Positions 5,185 through 6,033 of a DNA stretch of 6,033 bases are shown piece after piece. The notes under the pieces were generated by a model. The model was given only the letters and a program-made list of their open reading frames with translations, searched no databases and was not told where the DNA came from. Source of the DNA: Candidatus Aenigmarchaeota archaeon CG_4_9_14_3_um_filter_37_18 (GTDB lineage Archaea > Aenigmatarchaeota > Aenigmatarchaeia > CG10238-14); the NCBI GenBank assembly GCA_002789635.1, contig PFTQ01000024.1, positions 1 through 6,033 on the forward strand, given 5' to 3'. Each line of letters begins with the position of its first letter. The stretch's first letter is position 1. The position numbers were made by a program, and so were the translations under genes.

Positions 5185-5337
5185 ATGTCTACAACGGCAA
5201 ATAGATTGAGGGAGTACATAAAGCAAGATTTAGTTCGCAAAAAACAAGGAAGAAATAGTTTAGGAAATCAGAGACAACCGAAAAAAACAGGCTGTGAAAA
5301 TAAAGATTTCCTATGGGTGATTTTTAGGAATCAATAG
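5185..5337 (+). CDS. Small basic protein of 50 residues, unrecognised
   Basis: The frame runs from ATG to TAG with an AGGTGG ribosome binding site at good spacing. The product is highly basic in the middle (Arg-Lys-Lys-Gln-Gly-Arg, then Gln-Arg-Gln-Pro-Lys-Lys), with one Cys and a hydrophobic tail (Phe-Leu-Trp-Val-Ile-Phe). The first 18 residues could form an amphipathic helix. No family is recognised. It starts 35 bases after the IS1595 right end. Its stop codon overlaps the first bases of the palindrome at 5336-5360. It may be a real small nucleic-acid-binding protein, or the surviving 5' end of a longer gene whose remainder has been replaced. Confidence 0.45.
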   Translation: MSTTANRLREYIKQDLVRKKQGRNSLGNQRQPKKTGCENKDFLWVIFRNQ

Positions 5338-5360
5338 TGAAACATTATTAAGGTTTCACT
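5336..5360. promoter_or_regulatory. Perfect palindrome containing TGAAACA, possible operator or hairpin
   Basis: AGTGAAAC (5336-5343) and GTTTCACT (5353-5360) are perfect 8-bp inverted arms around a 9-base spacer. TGAAACA at 5338-5344 is the same heptamer repeated four times before the membrane regulator. It lies between the small ORF and the metallopeptidase gene. The arms are centred 17 bases apart, so it could be a dimer operator. It could equally fold as an RNA hairpin behind the small ORF. Confidence 0.45.
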
Positions 5361-5401
5361 CAGAATAGAGAGACATTATTTGGGGGGCTATTTCCAAAGG
5401 A

Positions 5402-5422
5402 ATTTTTATTTAGGCTATAAAA
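5402..5422 (+). promoter_or_regulatory. Promoter region of the metallopeptidase gene
   Basis: Two TATA-like elements precede the ATG at 5437: TTTTTATTTA (about 30 bases upstream, preceded by a purine-rich AAAGGAA) and CTATAAAA (about 18 bases upstream). The first has the spacing expected for a leaderless transcript. No ribosome binding site is seen before the ATG. Confidence 0.45.
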
Positions 5423-5436
5423 CTAATCATAATATC

Positions 5437-6033
5437 ATGAGTTCTATTGGAGACATGATTAAAAAAATTAGAAATTCTTTATTAAATTATGAGCCTTTGA
5501 GAAGAATTGACGAATCAGTAAATCCTGTAGAAAAATTGGGTAGGGAATATTTAGATAGGTCTCATAATTCGTTAACGCAAGATTTGGGAATAGAACCAGA
5601 TAAAATTCCACCACCAGACCTCAAGGTCAGATATGTAGAAAATGGGGGTAAAATCCCTTGCGGAGAAGAAAGTATTCATTTAGATAGAGCTGAACTTAAA
5701 GATGCCAAAAGAGGGGGTAATGATAGATATTTAAGAGCCGTTAGTGACCACGAAGTTTATCATAATATTAGATTCCGTTTACATCCTGGAATCAAAGAGG
5801 ATTACGAATATGGACCTGATATTAGGGAAATAGCTGAAGAAGCACTTGCAAATTTAGTAGAAAATAGTCGAAACTATTCACCACAAGAAAATTTGGAATA
5901 TCTTAGGGGTGAAAGTGGAAAAAGCCCATATTATCAAAGAGAATTTGGATTGGGGAACGAGGCTACAATAGCGTTGGAGCAATATCCTGAAAGAGAAAGA
6001 AAACAAATAGTAAGTGAATTGACACGAGAAAGG
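5437..6033 (+). CDS. Probable HExxH metallopeptidase-like protein (3' end outside window)
   Basis: An open frame from ATG runs off the right edge, 199 residues visible. The key feature is HEVYH at 105-109, an HExxH zinc site in a helix-like context (Ala-Val-Ser-Asp before it, Asn-Ile-Arg-Phe after it). About 25 residues later comes Ile-Ala-Glu-Glu-Ala-Leu-Ala-Asn-Leu-Val-Glu, where Glu134 or Glu135 could be the third zinc ligand, as in gluzincins. Upstream, a short strand region with Gly-Gly-Lys-Ile and Ile-His-Leu-Asp-Arg (70-84) resembles the edge strand that precedes the active helix in such enzymes. No signal peptide or membrane helix is visible, so it is probably cytoplasmic. No specific peptidase family is recognised. 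The motif alone can occur by chance; the downstream Glu-Glu-Ala block makes the assignment more likely. The start is chosen for its promoter spacing; there is no ribosome binding site, which fits leaderless expression. Confidence 0.65.
   Translation, partial: MSSIGDMIKKIRNSLLNYEPLRRIDESVNPVEKLGREYLDRSHNSLTQDLGIEPDKIPPPDLKVRYVENGGKIPCGEESIHLDRAELKDAKRGGNDRYLRAVSDHEVYHNIRFRLHPGIKEDYEYGPDIREIAEEALANLVENSRNYSPQENLEYLRGESGKSPYYQREFGLGNEATIALEQYPERERKQIVSELTRER

Noticed and set aside
5342..5380. ACATTATT occurring twice, 31 bases apart, as a regulatory direct repeat
   Set aside because: An 8-bp AT-rich repeat over this distance is not convincing alone; the palindrome at 5336-5360 explains the first copy better.
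5380..5398. TTTGG ... CCAAA hairpin as a terminator
   Set aside because: The stem is only 5 bp with a 10-base loop and no T-tract follows directly.

Overview
The window reads as AT-rich archaeal DNA. The evidence is an S-layer-like protein end of the kind seen in archaea, a two-helix membrane protein carrying a cytoplasmic winged helix, TATA boxes at archaeal spacing, a mix of leaderless starts and GGTG-type ribosome binding sites, and a DUF2207 protein tail. A DPANN-type lineage (Woesearchaeota or Pacearchaeota-like) is a reasonable guess, but nothing in the window proves the phylum. No rRNA, tRNA or CRISPR array was found.

Layout from left to right. At 1-489 (+) is the C-terminal end of an S-layer-like surface protein that enters from outside the window. 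At 602-1078 (-) is a complete stand-alone HNH endonuclease with its own ribosome binding site. From 1079 to about 1632 lies a decayed stretch. It holds a coding-like patch with no start codon (1256-1372, -) and the C-terminal remnant of an inhibitory-type serpin (1414 to about 1632, -) with its reactive-centre loop still readable. An IS66-family element (about 1633-3135) abuts the serpin break. Next comes a membrane-anchored winged-helix regulator (3217-3741, +), whose upstream region carries four copies of TGAAACA. Converging on it is the C-terminal remnant of a DUF2207 membrane protein (3750 to about 4307, -), cut off beside an IS1595-family element (4317-5149) with clear 25-bp inverted ends. 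To the right are a small 50-residue ORF with a strong ribosome binding site (5185-5337, +), a perfect 8-bp-arm palindrome that again contains TGAAACA (5336-5360), and the start of a probable HExxH metallopeptidase (5437 to beyond 6033, +).

Interpretation. This is an insertion-sequence-rich accessory region. In both elements a leftward gene is truncated at the left end, its missing half is not on the right side, and no target-site duplication can be matched. That fits deletion or recombination after insertion. The most interesting live signal is the membrane regulator with its clustered TGAAACA sites and the related palindrome ahead of the metallopeptidase gene. Together they could form a small regulon of a membrane one-component sensor, but this is inference only. 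Surface protein, serpin remnant, DUF2207 remnant, membrane regulator and putative metallopeptidase together suggest a former cell-envelope or proteolysis-related neighbourhood.
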